DNA of 64,000 bases from Colwellia echini (GTDB lineage: Bacteria > Pseudomonadota > Gammaproteobacteria > Enterobacterales > Alteromonadaceae): assembly GCF_002843355.2 (NCBI RefSeq), contig NZ_PJAI02000015.1:1-64000 (forward strand), read 5' to 3'. The notes beneath the pieces are model-generated. The model worked only from the letters and a program-made list of their open reading frames with translations. It made no database searches and was not told the origin of the DNA. This document shows positions 1 to 9,166 of this stretch, piece by piece. Each line of letters starts with the position of its first letter. Position 1 is the stretch's first letter. The position numbers and the translations under genes were made by a program.

Positions 1-126
1 TTAATGAGTATCGAATATAGCTCTGAGTTGAGAAGAAACTTAATCAAATTGGTATTAATATCAATTCTATTAAGTTTGCTTTCAAGGGTCAGTTTAAAAG
101 CTTATGCCGCGATATTGATTTTGTGA
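1..126 (+). CDS. possible 3' end of a gene entering from the left
   Basis: The first frame is open from base 1 to a TGA at 124-126 and encodes a basic stretch followed by a hydrophobic segment. The other two forward frames stop at once. A strong hairpin follows at 153-179, where a terminator would be expected. No family is recognisable from 41 codons, so this may equally be a chance open frame; an internal ATG at position 4 would allow a 40-residue peptide. Confidence 0.2.
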   Translation, partial: LMSIEYSSELRRNLIKLVLISILLSLLSRVSLKAYAAILIL

Positions 127-152
127 ACAGGTTTAAAAGTATTTAAATCTAA

Positions 153-179
153 AAAACCAGTAGCTATGCTACTGGTTTT
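153..179. terminator. bidirectional terminator hairpin
   Basis: A perfect 12-bp stem (AAAACCAGTAGC against GCTACTGGTTTT) with a 3-base loop. T-runs follow on both strands, so it can end the minus-strand gene at 276-770 and anything arriving from the left on the plus strand. Confidence 0.75.
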
Positions 180-275
180 CTCAAATATATTTAACACATA
201 TTTAATGGGAGTTAAGCGATAACATTATTTGTGTAACAAACTGGGTATCACTTCTAAATACAGTTAAAAGCAATA

Positions 276-770
276 TTAGGCTGTTGAAACTTTATCTGCT
301 TCTGCTTTTTTAAAGAGGTCTTTGATCTCGTCTTTATTATCGCTGTTATATTTAACACCAATTAAAATTGATCCTTTCTCAATTGCATCTTCATAGTATT
401 TAATTTCATGTTCTGGAATAAAAGCACCAATAACTGCACCAATTGCACCACCCGCTGCTGCGCCTGCGCCACCTGCTGCTAACGCTGCAACCATAGGGCC
501 TGCAACTAGTAATCCTGCACCACCTGTAGCTACTGCACCTACTGTAGTAAAACCAGCAACCAATGCAGCTATTATACCTGTTGATGTAGCTCCAATTACG
601 CTTCCTTCAGCAGCTTTAGTTCCTTCGTCAACAGCAAAGTCTTCTTTAGAGTATGAGTCGTTAGCGACAACACTTACTTCATCAGAAGTAATTCCAATTA
701 ACTCTAGCTTTGAAATTGCCATCTTTGCTTTTAATGGGCTTTCGAATAAACCTGTAATTACATTACTCAT
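276..770 (-). CDS. YflT/general-stress-17M-like protein with glycine-rich membrane hairpin
   Basis: A 164-residue protein. Residues 1-45 (VITGLFESPLKAKMAISKL and following) resemble the YflT/general stress 17M-like fold. Residues 55-118 are an Ala/Gly-rich hydrophobic stretch of the glycine-zipper kind that could cross or coat the membrane, and the C-terminus is charged. No enzyme motif is visible. The start is supported by AAGGA eight bases upstream. It is monocistronic, ending at the 153-179 hairpin. Such proteins are often stress-induced; the physiological role here is unknown. Confidence 0.65.
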   Translation of the reverse strand: MSNVITGLFESPLKAKMAISKLELIGITSDEVSVVANDSYSKEDFAVDEGTKAAEGSVIGATSTGIIAALVAGFTTVGAVATGGAGLLVAGPMVAALAAGGAGAAAGGAIGAVIGAFIPEHEIKYYEDAIEKGSILIGVKYNSDNKDEIKDLFKKAEADKVSTA

Positions 771-920
771 AATTATTCCTTATTAAATTGGTTATAAAAA
801 ATGATTTAGAATCATATGTTCGGTTGTACGCTATTAATAAAGCAACAGCCAAGCCAAGGTATAATTATGCTTACTTTAATTTTCTTAAATATGATTAAAC
901 CTTGCTTTTACTGAGCTGTA

Positions 921-963
921 GAGAATATAAATTTTAAAGATTGTTTTTTAAATTTATATTCTC
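921..963. repeat. long AT-rich inverted repeat in an intergenic region
   Basis: GAGAATATAAATTT (921-934) is perfectly complementary to 950-963, and three further A:T pairs follow after one mismatch, giving 17 of 18 pairs around a small loop. It lies in the 464-base gap between the divergent genes at 770 and 1235. It has no T-run of terminator type, so it could be a regulator-binding dyad, a cruciform or an RNA hairpin. Apart from this and the fragment at 1032, I see nothing in the gap. Confidence 0.6.
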
Positions 964-1031
964 AAGAGGAATTGAGTTAATTAGTTGAGCTGTTTATGTA
1001 AAACTTACGTTAATGGGCGTAAATATTACTT

Positions 1032-1051
1032 AAATAACCTGAGATCCCTAA
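1032..1051 (+). mobile_element. remnant left end of the MITE-like family
   Basis: AAAT followed by AACCTGAGATCCCTAA matches the left end of the elements at 34228 and 12703, including the AAAT target motif. No matching right end was found downstream, so this is a fragment or a chance match. Confidence 0.35.
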
Positions 1052-1234
1052 TTATACCGTAGTACCTATCAGCGTTTAGGGTGAAGAAGAATAAATGAAG
1101 TAACTAAAGCGTATAATGTTACTAAGATCTAACGGCTATATAGATAAAATATTATGCCAATTTATTTGCAAATATAACAACTTATGTAATGCTTAATGGA
1201 AATTAAAAATATAATAAATCACTTGGGGATACCT

Positions 1235-2140
1235 ATGACATGTCGTTATGTAATTGTTGATGTTTTTGCCGAGAAACTATTTGAAGGAGCACAAATAGCC
1301 GTGGTGCTTGATGGAGATACCTTATCGGATGAAACGATGCAAAAAATTGCCACGGAGTTTAATTTATGGCGAACTGTATTTTTAAAAACAGAGAATAATA
1401 ACAGTAGTTTATCAATCCGTACCTTTAACCATAAACGAGAATTTGATTTTGGCGGTCACGCCACTATTGCAGCAATTTATACCTTAGCTCAACAAAACAT
1501 TATTACTCTAACTGAAGGAGATAATAACTTTGTTTTAACCGAAGCTTGTGGTGATATTAACTGCACCGTAAGTATTAAAAACAATGAAGTTGTTTTTAAT
1601 AAATTTGTTAGCCAAACCAAGTTAGTAATCGATCGTTTTACTCCAACACTTGATGAGTTAGCAAGCATACTTACAGTGAAACCTGAACAACTAAAGGTTG
1701 AAAGTTTTCATCCAATGCTAGTTGCGTCGCATGTACCCTATTTATTTATCCCTGTGGATAACGTGGCAACATTAGAGTCTGTTCACTTTGACTACAAAGC
1801 TTGGGCAGCTTCAACAGCGCCAGCAACTTTTGCTAATGCGATATTTCTCTTCACCACTAGTACTCAAAACGAGAAATTATATTTTCATTGCCGCTTACTT
1901 GGCCCTAACTTTTCAATACATGATGATCCACCTATTGGTGCTGCTATTCCTGCCTTTTCAGGTTACTTGAATCAATTTATCAAACAAGATTTACCGTTAA
2001 AATTTACCGCGCAACGTGGTAGTGAAGCAAGACGTGTAAGTGTGATTGAAGCTGGGCTTTTGTCAGTAGTTGAGGATAATGTAGAGGTTAGCATTGGTGG
2101 TAATGCCATATTAGTAGCTGAAGGAAAGTTATACCTTTAA
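1235..2140 (+). CDS. PhzF-family isomerase-like protein with altered active site
   Basis: 301 residues from this start, the normal PhzF length. The ATG at 1235 is preferred over the in-frame ATG at 1196 because GGGGA lies just upstream and YVIVDVFAEKLFEGAQIAVV is the usual PhzF N-terminus. The two-lobed diaminopimelate-epimerase-like fold is indicated by the first-lobe motif FDFGGHATIAA and a C-terminal VSIGGNAILVAEGKL. PhzF enzymes isomerise small dihydro-aromatic acids, but most homologues have unknown substrates. Two oddities: the usual NLSET segment with its catalytic Glu reads NLWRT, and the usual EDPATGSA reads DDPPIGAA. Catalysis by the PhzF mechanism is therefore doubtful. Confidence 0.75.
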   Translation: MTCRYVIVDVFAEKLFEGAQIAVVLDGDTLSDETMQKIATEFNLWRTVFLKTENNNSSLSIRTFNHKREFDFGGHATIAAIYTLAQQNIITLTEGDNNFVLTEACGDINCTVSIKNNEVVFNKFVSQTKLVIDRFTPTLDELASILTVKPEQLKVESFHPMLVASHVPYLFIPVDNVATLESVHFDYKAWAASTAPATFANAIFLFTTSTQNEKLYFHCRLLGPNFSIHDDPPIGAAIPAFSGYLNQFIKQDLPLKFTAQRGSEARRVSVIEAGLLSVVEDNVEVSIGGNAILVAEGKLYL

Positions 2141-2237
2141 TGATAGTTTTAGTGATAGCTTAGGTTTACAGCGTCATCACTGTTAACCTAACCGATTAGA
2201 CTCAGGATTGACGAAACACCAGTAATAAATACATAAG

Positions 2238-2269
2238 AAAAGCGACTTCTATATGAGTAAGTCGCTTTT
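2238..2269. terminator. bidirectional terminator between phzF-like gene and glmS
   Basis: An 11-bp stem AAAAGCGACTT / AAGTCGCTTTT with T-rich flanks on both sides. It lies between the convergent ends of the PhzF-like gene and glmS and can serve both. Confidence 0.8.
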
Positions 2270-2346
2270 TTGTTATTGAAAATTTTGTCCTGAAATGAGA
2301 ATTAGCTACTAAGGCTATCCCACTAAATCATCAGGTAACTTTAAGA

Positions 2347-4179
2347 TTATTCAACCGTAACTGATTTAGCTAAGTTACGTGGTTGGTCAACATCAGTACC
2401 TTTAATAATAGCTACATAGTATGAAAGTAGCTGTAACGGTAAGGTGTAAACAATTGGTGCAATAATGTCGTCACAATGCGGTACGTTAATTACTTTCATA
2501 GTGTCGTCGCTTTCAAAGTGTGCGTCAACATCCGCAAATACATACATTAAACCACCACGAGCACGAACTTCTTCAACGTTTGATTTAAGCTTTTCAATTA
2601 AATCATTTTTTGGAGCAACCACAATAACTGGCATTTCAGCATCAATTAACGCTAGCGGACCATGTTTAAGTTCGCCAGCTGCGTATGCTTCAGCGTGAAT
2701 GTATGAAATTTCTTTCAGTTTTAACGCACCTTCCATCGCAATTGGATATTGATCACCACGACCTAAGAATAATGCGTGATGTTTGTCGGCAAAATCTTCT
2801 GCAAGATCTTCAATTGAAGGCGCTAACGTTAGCACTTCTTCAAGTTTATTCGGTAATGTTTGTAATGAATTAGCAATGCTTTGTTGTTGCTCAATTGGCA
2901 TACCATGATGCTTACCAATGGCTAAGGTCATCATTAATAAGCCAACAAGTTGCGTGGTGAAAGCTTTGGTTGAAGCAACACCAATTTCTGCGCCCGCTTT
3001 GGTCATAAACGATAAATCTGATTCACGTACTAATGATGAACCCGGTACATTACAGATACTTAAACTTGAGGTGTAGCCAATTTCTTTGGCTAAACGTAAA
3101 GCTGCTAGCGTATCGGCTGTTTCGCCTGATTGCGATAAGGTTACAATCATTGAGTTTTTAGGCACAAACGATTTACGGTATCTAAATTCACTGGCGATTT
3201 CGATATTACACGACACGCCGGCAAGCTCTTCTAACCAGTAACGAGCAACCATACCTGAATGGTAACTAGTACCACAGGCAATTATTTGTACGTGGTCAAC
3301 ATTTTTGAATATTTCATCAGCGCCATGACCAAAAGTGTCGATATTCAGCTCAGTACCTGATAAACGACCTTCTAGGGTGTTACGTACTGATGTTGGTTGT
3401 TCGTAAGTTTCTTTTAACATGTAATGACGGTATTCACCTTTATCACCACTGTCGTGCGATACATTAGCTTCTGTCGCTTCACGCTCGACTGGTTCACCGT
3501 AAGTATTATAAACCTTCACTTCAAAGCGGCTGATTTGTGCAACATCGCCTTCTTCAAGGTAAGAGAATTTACGGGTAACAGGTAATAATGCCATGATGTC
3601 TGAAGCGATGAAGTTTTCGCCTAAACCATAACCGATAACTAATGGGCTGCCAGAGCGAGCAACAATCATGTTGTCTTTATCGCGCTTATCCATAACTACT
3701 GTGCCGTAAGCACCTTCAAGTTGCTTAACCGTTTTTTGTACAGCTGCTAATAAGCTATCGCTGGTTTTAAGCTCATGATGAACTAAGTGGGTAATTACTT
3801 CGGTATCAGTTTGTGAAACAAATTCATAACCCAAAGCTTGTAGTTTTTTACGTAATTCGTCATGATTTTCAATAATACCGTTGTGTACTACTGCAATGGT
3901 GCCGTTTGAAAGATGAGGATGCGCGTTTTCTTCACTTGGCACGCCATGCGTTGCCCAACGAGTATGCGCAATACCAGTACCGCCTGAAATAGGGTTTAGC
4001 TCTAGTGCTTTCGTTAACTCTTGTACTTTACCTACACGTTTAGTCGTCAATAATTCATTGTCGTTACTAATAATCGCCACGCCAGCAGAATCGTAGCCGC
4101 GATATTCTAATCGCCTTAAGCCTTCTACTAAAATTTCTGATACATCACGTTGCGCAACTGCGCCAACTATTCCACACAT
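2347..4179 (-). CDS. glmS: glutamine-fructose-6-phosphate aminotransferase (isomerising)
   Basis: GlmS makes glucosamine-6-phosphate from fructose-6-phosphate and glutamine, the first step to UDP-GlcNAc for peptidoglycan and LPS. The protein has 610 residues, the standard length. It begins MCGIVGAV, with the catalytic Cys exposed after Met removal. The N-terminal glutaminase domain carries HTRWATHG and [12 protein letters not shown]. Two SIS domains follow, with CGTSYHSG and SQSGETADT near residues 300-350, and the C-terminus is the hallmark KSVTVE. The gene is 121 bases downstream of a DeoR-type regulator on the same strand, and no glmS ribozyme is visible upstream. Confidence 0.98.
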   Translation of the reverse strand: MCGIVGAVAQRDVSEILVEGLRRLEYRGYDSAGVAIISNDNELLTTKRVGKVQELTKALELNPISGGTGIAHTRWATHGVPSEENAHPHLSNGTIAVVHNGIIENHDELRKKLQALGYEFVSQTDTEVITHLVHHELKTSDSLLAAVQKTVKQLEGAYGTVVMDKRDKDNMIVARSGSPLVIGYGLGENFIASDIMALLPVTRKFSYLEEGDVAQISRFEVKVYNTYGEPVEREATEANVSHDSGDKGEYRHYMLKETYEQPTSVRNTLEGRLSGTELNIDTFGHGADEIFKNVDHVQIIACGTSYHSGMVARYWLEELAGVSCNIEIASEFRYRKSFVPKNSMIVTLSQSGETADTLAALRLAKEIGYTSSLSICNVPGSSLVRESDLSFMTKAGAEIGVASTKAFTTQLVGLLMMTLAIGKHHGMPIEQQQSIANSLQTLPNKLEEVLTLAPSIEDLAEDFADKHHALFLGRGDQYPIAMEGALKLKEISYIHAEAYAAGELKHGPLALIDAEMPVIVVAPKNDLIEKLKSNVEEVRARGGLMYVFADVDAHFESDDTMKVINVPHCDDIIAPIVYTLPLQLLSYYVAIIKGTDVDQPRNLAKSVTVE

Positions 4180-4300
4180 AGTTTCGATTCCTTTATGTTT
4201 ACGCCATGTGACGCAAAATGATTTAATGTTGTTGAGTTTGGTTAAATCTGATTATTAATATTCATTTCAGCTAAAGCTAAAAACAATTTGAAATTATAAG

Positions 4301-5065
4301 TTAACCTTCGGCGATAATTAAGTTTACGCCTTGTTCAATAAGGGCTGTGCGCATTTCATCTGACAAACCGTTGTCTGTAATTACAGTATGAATTTGCTGC
4401 CAGTTTAGTTCTAAATTCGGTATTTTTTTGGTTATCTTGGCTGATTCAACCATCACGATAACTTCTCGCGCCACTTCAGCCATAACACGGCTTAAGCCTG
4501 TTAATTCATTAAAGGTGGTAGTACCGCGTTTTATATCAATGCCGTCTGCGCCAATAAATAACTGATCAAAGTCATACGACCGTAAAACCTGTTCGGCCAC
4601 TTGTCCCTGAAATGCTTCTGAATTTGCATCCCATGTGCCGCCGGTCATCAATAAGGTTGGCTCGTTTTCTAACGCATGTATTTCATTAGCAATACTTAAC
4701 GCATTAGTCATCACAACTAAACCTTTCTTAGTTGCTAATTCTGCTACTAATGCTGAGGTTGTTTGTCCGCTATCAATAATAATGCGGTTGTGATCACGAA
4801 TAAGCGTTGCCGCAGACTTAGCTATCAGTAGCTTTTGCTCTGATAGCAAATCAACTTTTGCTTCGGTAATTTCTCTAGGTAATGCAATAGCACCACCAAA
4901 ACGTCTGAGCAACAACCCGCTATTCTCAAGAGCGGCAAGATCTTTACGAATAGTGACTTCAGAAGTATCAAATTGCTTGGCTAAACCTTCTACACTCACT
5001 TCTCCACGGACGTTTAAGTCTGTAATAATGTTATGACGACGTTGTTGAGTATTGCGTTTAGACAT
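4301..5065 (-). CDS. DeoR/GlpR-family transcriptional regulator, probable regulator of glmS
   Basis: 254 residues. A DeoR-type winged helix-turn-helix occupies residues 8-60 (GEVSVEGLAKQFDTSEVTIR and following). A C-terminal phosphosugar-sensing domain has the typical IIDSGQTTSALVAELA at about 95-112 and TNALSIANEI. Family members sense sugar phosphates and usually repress neighbouring sugar genes. Its place just upstream of glmS on the same strand, as in several other gammaproteobacteria, suggests control of amino-sugar synthesis. Candidate operator dyads lie in its own upstream region at 5106-5187. Confidence 0.85.
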   Translation of the reverse strand: MSKRNTQQRRHNIITDLNVRGEVSVEGLAKQFDTSEVTIRKDLAALENSGLLLRRFGGAIALPREITEAKVDLLSEQKLLIAKSAATLIRDHNRIIIDSGQTTSALVAELATKKGLVVMTNALSIANEIHALENEPTLLMTGGTWDANSEAFQGQVAEQVLRSYDFDQLFIGADGIDIKRGTTTFNELTGLSRVMAEVAREVIVMVESAKITKKIPNLELNWQQIHTVITDNGLSDEMRTALIEQGVNLIIAEG

Positions 5066-5105
5066 GATTTTTTACTTTATATTATTGGAATGATTTCATG
5101 ATAAT

Positions 5106-5187
5106 TGCTTTCAAAAGCATCATTAATAAAATTTCAATCTGTAGCACTTAGTTTCAAAGTTGTGCGAATTATCTTTCATTTCGAAAG
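5106..5187. promoter_or_regulatory. candidate operators between the DeoR-type regulator and the binding-protein gene
   Basis: Two dyads stand out in this 286-base divergent region: TGCTTTCAAAAGCA at 5106-5119 and CTTTCATTTCGAAAG at 5173-5187. The TTTC...GAAA symmetry fits sites used by DeoR/GlpR-type repressors. Assignment to this regulator rests on position only. Confidence 0.35.
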
Positions 5188-5351
5188 TTATTGCAATTAT
5201 TGTTTAGTTTCCACCATTAAGTATTAAATTAAATAGAGTAGAAGGAAGAGAAAAGGCTAATCACTAACACTATCTGAATATTACTTATATACTTTGTTAG
5301 TATTGCTAAGCACTCGCTTACGTGAGGGCAAATTAACCGTTTTGAGAAAAT

Positions 5352-6239
5352 ATGAATATTGTTGTAACACGAACCTTTCTACTCATCTTTAGTTGTTTAT
5401 TAACGCTATGCTCATCGATGGCGGTTGCAATAGACGTTGTTAAATTATTAGGACCACAATCTGGTTTTGATAACAAAGAAGCACATAAAGATGCCGTTAT
5501 TAAACGAGCCTTAGAGATTACTATTCCCGAATATGGCGCTTATGAAATAGAAAAAACAAGTCAGTCTGCTGTAACAGGACGTGCGCTTAAAATGATGCAA
5601 GATGGCGAACTTGTTAATCTTTGTATAAGAATCGCGAATGAGGAATGGAACCAAAAAACGATTCCAATAAAGCTCCCACTGCGCTTTGGTGTAAATAGTT
5701 ACCGGCTACTATTAACAAATAAAGTAGATCTACCTAAATTTGCTAACATTCAAACACTTGAAGATCTAAAAAAGTTACGTGTCGGTTTGGGTCGTGATTG
5801 GACAATAACTAATGTTTTCAGGGTTAACGGCTTTCAAACAGTAGAATCTTCTAATTTTGAAGGTACGTTTTCAATGTTAGCACATAGGCGTTTTGATTAT
5901 ATTCCTCGCGGTATTAATGAGGTTTTTGAAGAATTATCAAAGCGAAAAGACAATCTTGACACTGTTGTTATTGAGCCAACGCTTGCTCTTGAGTTAAAGC
6001 TAGCAACATACGCCTATGTTGCCCCTAATCAACCGCGCCTTGCAAAACGACTTCAATCTGGCCTAACTATGATGCTAGCAAACGGTGAATTACGACAGTT
6101 GTTTAATGATTACTATTTAGATGAAATAAAACACGCCGGCATGCGTAACAGAAAAGTTATAAAAATAGATAATCCACTCTTTGTTGACAGTGAGTTACTC
6201 GATGATCCAAAATTCTGGTTATCGCCTAACGAGCTATAA
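5352..6239 (+). CDS. periplasmic solute-binding-protein-like protein (family 3 fold)
   Basis: 295 residues with a signal peptide ending near residue 26 (LLTLCSSMAVA). The body resembles bacterial extracellular solute-binding protein family 3, with an ordered pattern around LKKLRVGLGRDWTITNVFR and a C-terminal MLANGELRQLFNDYY helix. No ABC permease or ATPase gene is near, so it may be an orphan binding protein or an exported sensor component rather than part of a transporter. The ligand is unknown. A hairpin terminator follows at 6301-6330. Confidence 0.6.
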   Translation: MNIVVTRTFLLIFSCLLTLCSSMAVAIDVVKLLGPQSGFDNKEAHKDAVIKRALEITIPEYGAYEIEKTSQSAVTGRALKMMQDGELVNLCIRIANEEWNQKTIPIKLPLRFGVNSYRLLLTNKVDLPKFANIQTLEDLKKLRVGLGRDWTITNVFRVNGFQTVESSNFEGTFSMLAHRRFDYIPRGINEVFEELSKRKDNLDTVVIEPTLALELKLATYAYVAPNQPRLAKRLQSGLTMMLANGELRQLFNDYYLDEIKHAGMRNRKVIKIDNPLFVDSELLDDPKFWLSPNEL

Positions 6240-6300
6240 ATAACACTAGACTTAAAACATAAGAAAAACATTAAGCTGAAAAATAATACTTTATAAGTGA

Positions 6301-6330
6301 ATAAAACCAACTTACTTAAATTGGTTTTAT
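6301..6330 (+). terminator. hairpin terminator after the binding-protein gene
   Basis: ATAAAACCAA (6301-6310) pairs perfectly with TTGGTTTTAT (6321-6330). It overlaps an upstream in-frame start of the next gene at 6329, which supports using the later start at 6404 for that gene. Confidence 0.55.
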
Positions 6331-6403
6331 GTGCTATAAAAGTCAGCTAAATTTAATTAATATATTCACTTATTCTTACATTAACATCACAAAAGGATTT
6401 CCT

Positions 6404-8275
6404 ATGATGACACTTTCAAATAAAAAATTATTCAAAGTAACCGCTATTGCAGCAGCAATTTCATTATTAACAGCTTGTGGAGGCTCAGACTCAGTAAAAG
6501 ATGCTGCTGATGTCATTGAAGATAAGATAGATGATCTGATAGACGAAAATAAAACTCTTGAAGGTACCTTTATTGATAGTGCTGTTGCTGGTATCAATTA
6601 TGAATGTGGTGATAACTCAGGGGTTACAGATGCTGAAGGTAAGTTCGATTACAAACTAGGCGATGCATGTACCTTTAAACTTGGCGATCTTGAATTGGGT
6701 TCTATCGCAAACATGACAGTAGAAAGCCCTATCGTAACGCCATTTGATATTGCAGAAGATAGTGAGAAGGCCATAAAAATAGCCTCACTATTACAAACCA
6801 TTGATGCTGACGGCAATCCTGAAAATGGTATTGACCTAACAAGTTTTGATTCTACTAAGTTAACCGCTGATATTTTAAATTTAAATGGAAACGATTTTTA
6901 CCAAGAAGTTTGGCAAGTAACTGGTGTTGAAGCAGTAACATTCGAAGCCGCGCAAAAACATATGGAGCAAAGCTTAGCACAATCAAAAGGCTATCATAGT
7001 ACCGCCATTGAAGACGTAATTAGTAAAGTAGAAGCTGTTGATAACGTTGAGCAACTTGATATAGAAAGTTTCTTAGCAGAGATTAATACTATTTTAGCTA
7101 CCGATGACGGTAGTAACAAAAATGATATTAACGCATTAAAAGCAATTTTTTCTATTGTTGAAATTTTAAATGACCCTCGCGTGCAAAACCGTATAACACT
7201 TTCTAATGACTCAGGTTATACCGCATTTTTGCCGCAAATTATTGATGCCTCATTAAATGCTTCAGACGCAATGTTAAAAGCATCTACAGGCTCTACTGAA
7301 GATATTTCAGGCTTATTTTTTGAAATGAGTACGCGTCTTGCTGCAGCTAGTGACACATTAGGTCAAAGCTTTGAAGATCCTAACTATGTTGCTAATTATG
7401 GCGCAAAAGCTAATTTAAACTTAACGGCTGAGGCTGCCTATGCAATACAAGCTATAGCGCTAGGTTATTCAAGTGTATTAAGTTATTTTAGTGCTTATAA
7501 TTATGCATCCGATAGCTATTACCTACCACAGTCATTTGCTAAAGAGCTAGACGTTATCGATTATAGTTACGTTTATGATGTACAGTTGCAGGAATATATT
7601 GAAGAGTATAGCGCTAGCACTATTAATGCTGAAGCAGAATATACTACTGCTGAAATTAGCCCTGATCTACTCTACAAAGACGACAACTTTGGCCGTTTAC
7701 ATAGCGATCCTAAATATCTTACTTTAGCGAAAACTAGTTTGATTAAAATCGTTGAAATAGGAAAAAAAGAATATAGTTTAAATAATGATGATACTACTGC
7801 TGAACAAGAGAAGAATATTGCAATCATTGATGCCTTTTTAGCTAACTTAAATGCTGAAGATGGCAGTAAATCTCCTATTGATTTAGCAGATTATAGTAAC
7901 ACTGTTGAAGGTAAAGTTAATTTACAGGCATTCTATTCACCTGAAACAGCGCTAGACCGAGATGATTTTAATATTAGCGCAAGCATTGATTGTGGTGATT
8001 TAACCTATTCTGAAGACTATTCAAAACTTATGGGTTCTCCGATGTGTTCATCTGGAACATACGTTGATGGTGAGCCTGTAGACTGGGATTCGAGAACTAC
8101 CCTTGATTACAGTAATAATGATGCTGGTTACAGTGCTACTATGATTTATGCAGTGCCTGCAGAAATTAATATTGATATTGAACCAAAGTCAGAAGCCGTG
8201 CTTGATAACTTTATTTTAGAGTGTACAGAAATTGATGACAATGCTGTGAAAAGTGATTGCGTAATAATTGATTAA
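6404..8275 (+). CDS. large exported lipoprotein, unknown function
   Basis: 623 residues from the ATG at 6404, chosen because AAAAGGA precedes it and the lipoprotein signal begins there (ISLLTACGG, lipid-anchored Cys near residue 25); an ATG at 6407 is equally possible. After an acidic linker, residues about 50-105 carry a pattern (FIDSAVAGINYEC, GVTDAEGKFDYKLGD, TFKLGDLELG) that recurs in the lipoprotein at 44728. The rest is acidic, with no enzyme motif. Its stop codon overlaps the start of the next gene, suggesting coupling. No function can be assigned. Confidence 0.7.
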   Translation: MMTLSNKKLFKVTAIAAAISLLTACGGSDSVKDAADVIEDKIDDLIDENKTLEGTFIDSAVAGINYECGDNSGVTDAEGKFDYKLGDACTFKLGDLELGSIANMTVESPIVTPFDIAEDSEKAIKIASLLQTIDADGNPENGIDLTSFDSTKLTADILNLNGNDFYQEVWQVTGVEAVTFEAAQKHMEQSLAQSKGYHSTAIEDVISKVEAVDNVEQLDIESFLAEINTILATDDGSNKNDINALKAIFSIVEILNDPRVQNRITLSNDSGYTAFLPQIIDASLNASDAMLKASTGSTEDISGLFFEMSTRLAAASDTLGQSFEDPNYVANYGAKANLNLTAEAAYAIQAIALGYSSVLSYFSAYNYASDSYYLPQSFAKELDVIDYSYVYDVQLQEYIEEYSASTINAEAEYTTAEISPDLLYKDDNFGRLHSDPKYLTLAKTSLIKIVEIGKKEYSLNNDDTTAEQEKNIAIIDAFLANLNAEDGSKSPIDLADYSNTVEGKVNLQAFYSPETALDRDDFNISASIDCGDLTYSEDYSKLMGSPMCSSGTYVDGEPVDWDSRTTLDYSNNDAGYSATMIYAVPAEINIDIEPKSEAVLDNFILECTEIDDNAVKSDCVIID

Positions 8276-8795
8276 TTTCATCACGCTTTTTGCTTTATGT
8301 GCATTACAGCTTACCTCGGTAGCTTTGGCTACTGAGGTAAACTCAGTAATGACAAATACTAAACATAAGTTTTACCGTAAAACAGAAGATAATAGAACCA
8401 AACTAAGCTTCGAAATTACCGCAGAACGCTTTATTGAAGACTTTAGCCAACTGAACAAAAAGTCTTACTTCTTATTTTCACACCTCAGCTCAAAGAAAGT
8501 CACCACATTTGAACAAGGGACTCTCTACCTTAAAAATAGTCATTTACACTTCAATCAAGCTTTTTGGCATCAAGGAAAGTTAGTATTAAAAGATACCTCA
8601 GGCATTATCAACAACCAAAAATTTAATGCCCCCGAAATCCGCTTTAATAAAACGAAAATGGACGTAATAGCCAAAAAGATAACATTAAAAAGCAAAAATA
8701 AAATATCACGTAAATTAAATTTCCAACAAACGGTTGAACCTATTACTTACCCTTATCAAAAAGTCTCTTTTTTTAGCCCACCGCAAATACCTTAA
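8268..8795 (+). CDS. small exported protein of unknown function, TTG start
   Basis: 175 residues beginning at a TTG that overlaps the end of the preceding lipoprotein gene by 8 bases. The first 21 residues form a good signal peptide (FALCALQLTSVALA), and the next Met falls after it, which favours the TTG. The mature part is basic (many Lys) with no recognised domain. Overlap suggests translational coupling and a joint role with the lipoprotein. A mobile element starts 8 bases after its stop. Confidence 0.55.
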   Translation: MINFITLFALCALQLTSVALATEVNSVMTNTKHKFYRKTEDNRTKLSFEITAERFIEDFSQLNKKSYFLFSHLSSKKVTTFEQGTLYLKNSHLHFNQAFWHQGKLVLKDTSGIINNQKFNAPEIRFNKTKMDVIAKKITLKSKNKISRKLNFQQTVEPITYPYQKVSFFSPPQIP

Positions 8796-8802
8796 GTAGT
8801 TT

Positions 8803-8941
8803 GATTAGCCTGAGATCGGGGTAACGAAATACAGTATGGCAATAATATCAACTGTTTAGAAGTTCACCTCTACAATAGTTTTAATGATTAGTGGTACAAG
8901 GGGGGTTGTAGCATTTTGCTTACCCCGAACTCAAGTTGATT
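8803..8941. mobile_element. MITE-like element, copy A (131 bp plus GATT duplication)
   Basis: The element spans 8807-8937. Left end AGCCTGAGATCGGGGTAA; the right end reads AACTTGAGTTCGGGGTAA on the other strand. Perfect GATT direct repeats flank it at 8803-8806 and 8938-8941. Its interior matches copy B in inverse orientation (AATAATATCAA and CACCTCTACAATAGTTTTAA; GCAAAATGCTACAAC at the other end). There is no coding capacity. The rest of the 371-base gap up to 9167 holds only the presumed promoter of the next gene. Confidence 0.8.
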
Positions 8942-9166
8942 ACTATACTCGTGAAATTGTAACTAATGGCTCTCTCTCAAGCATTATAAAGTTACAGCAC
9001 TTGATTACGCTTATCCGTTAAAATAAAACATGATACATATAGCATTTTGTAATATATTGTCACTGCGAGTTAGCTTCGTCTTAACTGCTGTTTAAACTAA
9101 TTGCGCTATTAACTACCCATAATTAACTTAAAGCTTGGGTAATCAATATAAAGGATTAAATGAATC

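Noticed and set aside
2150-2215. TTAGGTT / AACCTAA dyad after the PhzF-like gene, with a nearby ACTCAGG
   Set aside because: The ends do not match the element family and there is no target duplication.
4180-4300. A glmS ribozyme or riboswitch upstream of glmS
   Set aside because: The spacer is short and AT-rich with no conserved ribozyme core; this control is typical of Gram-positives.
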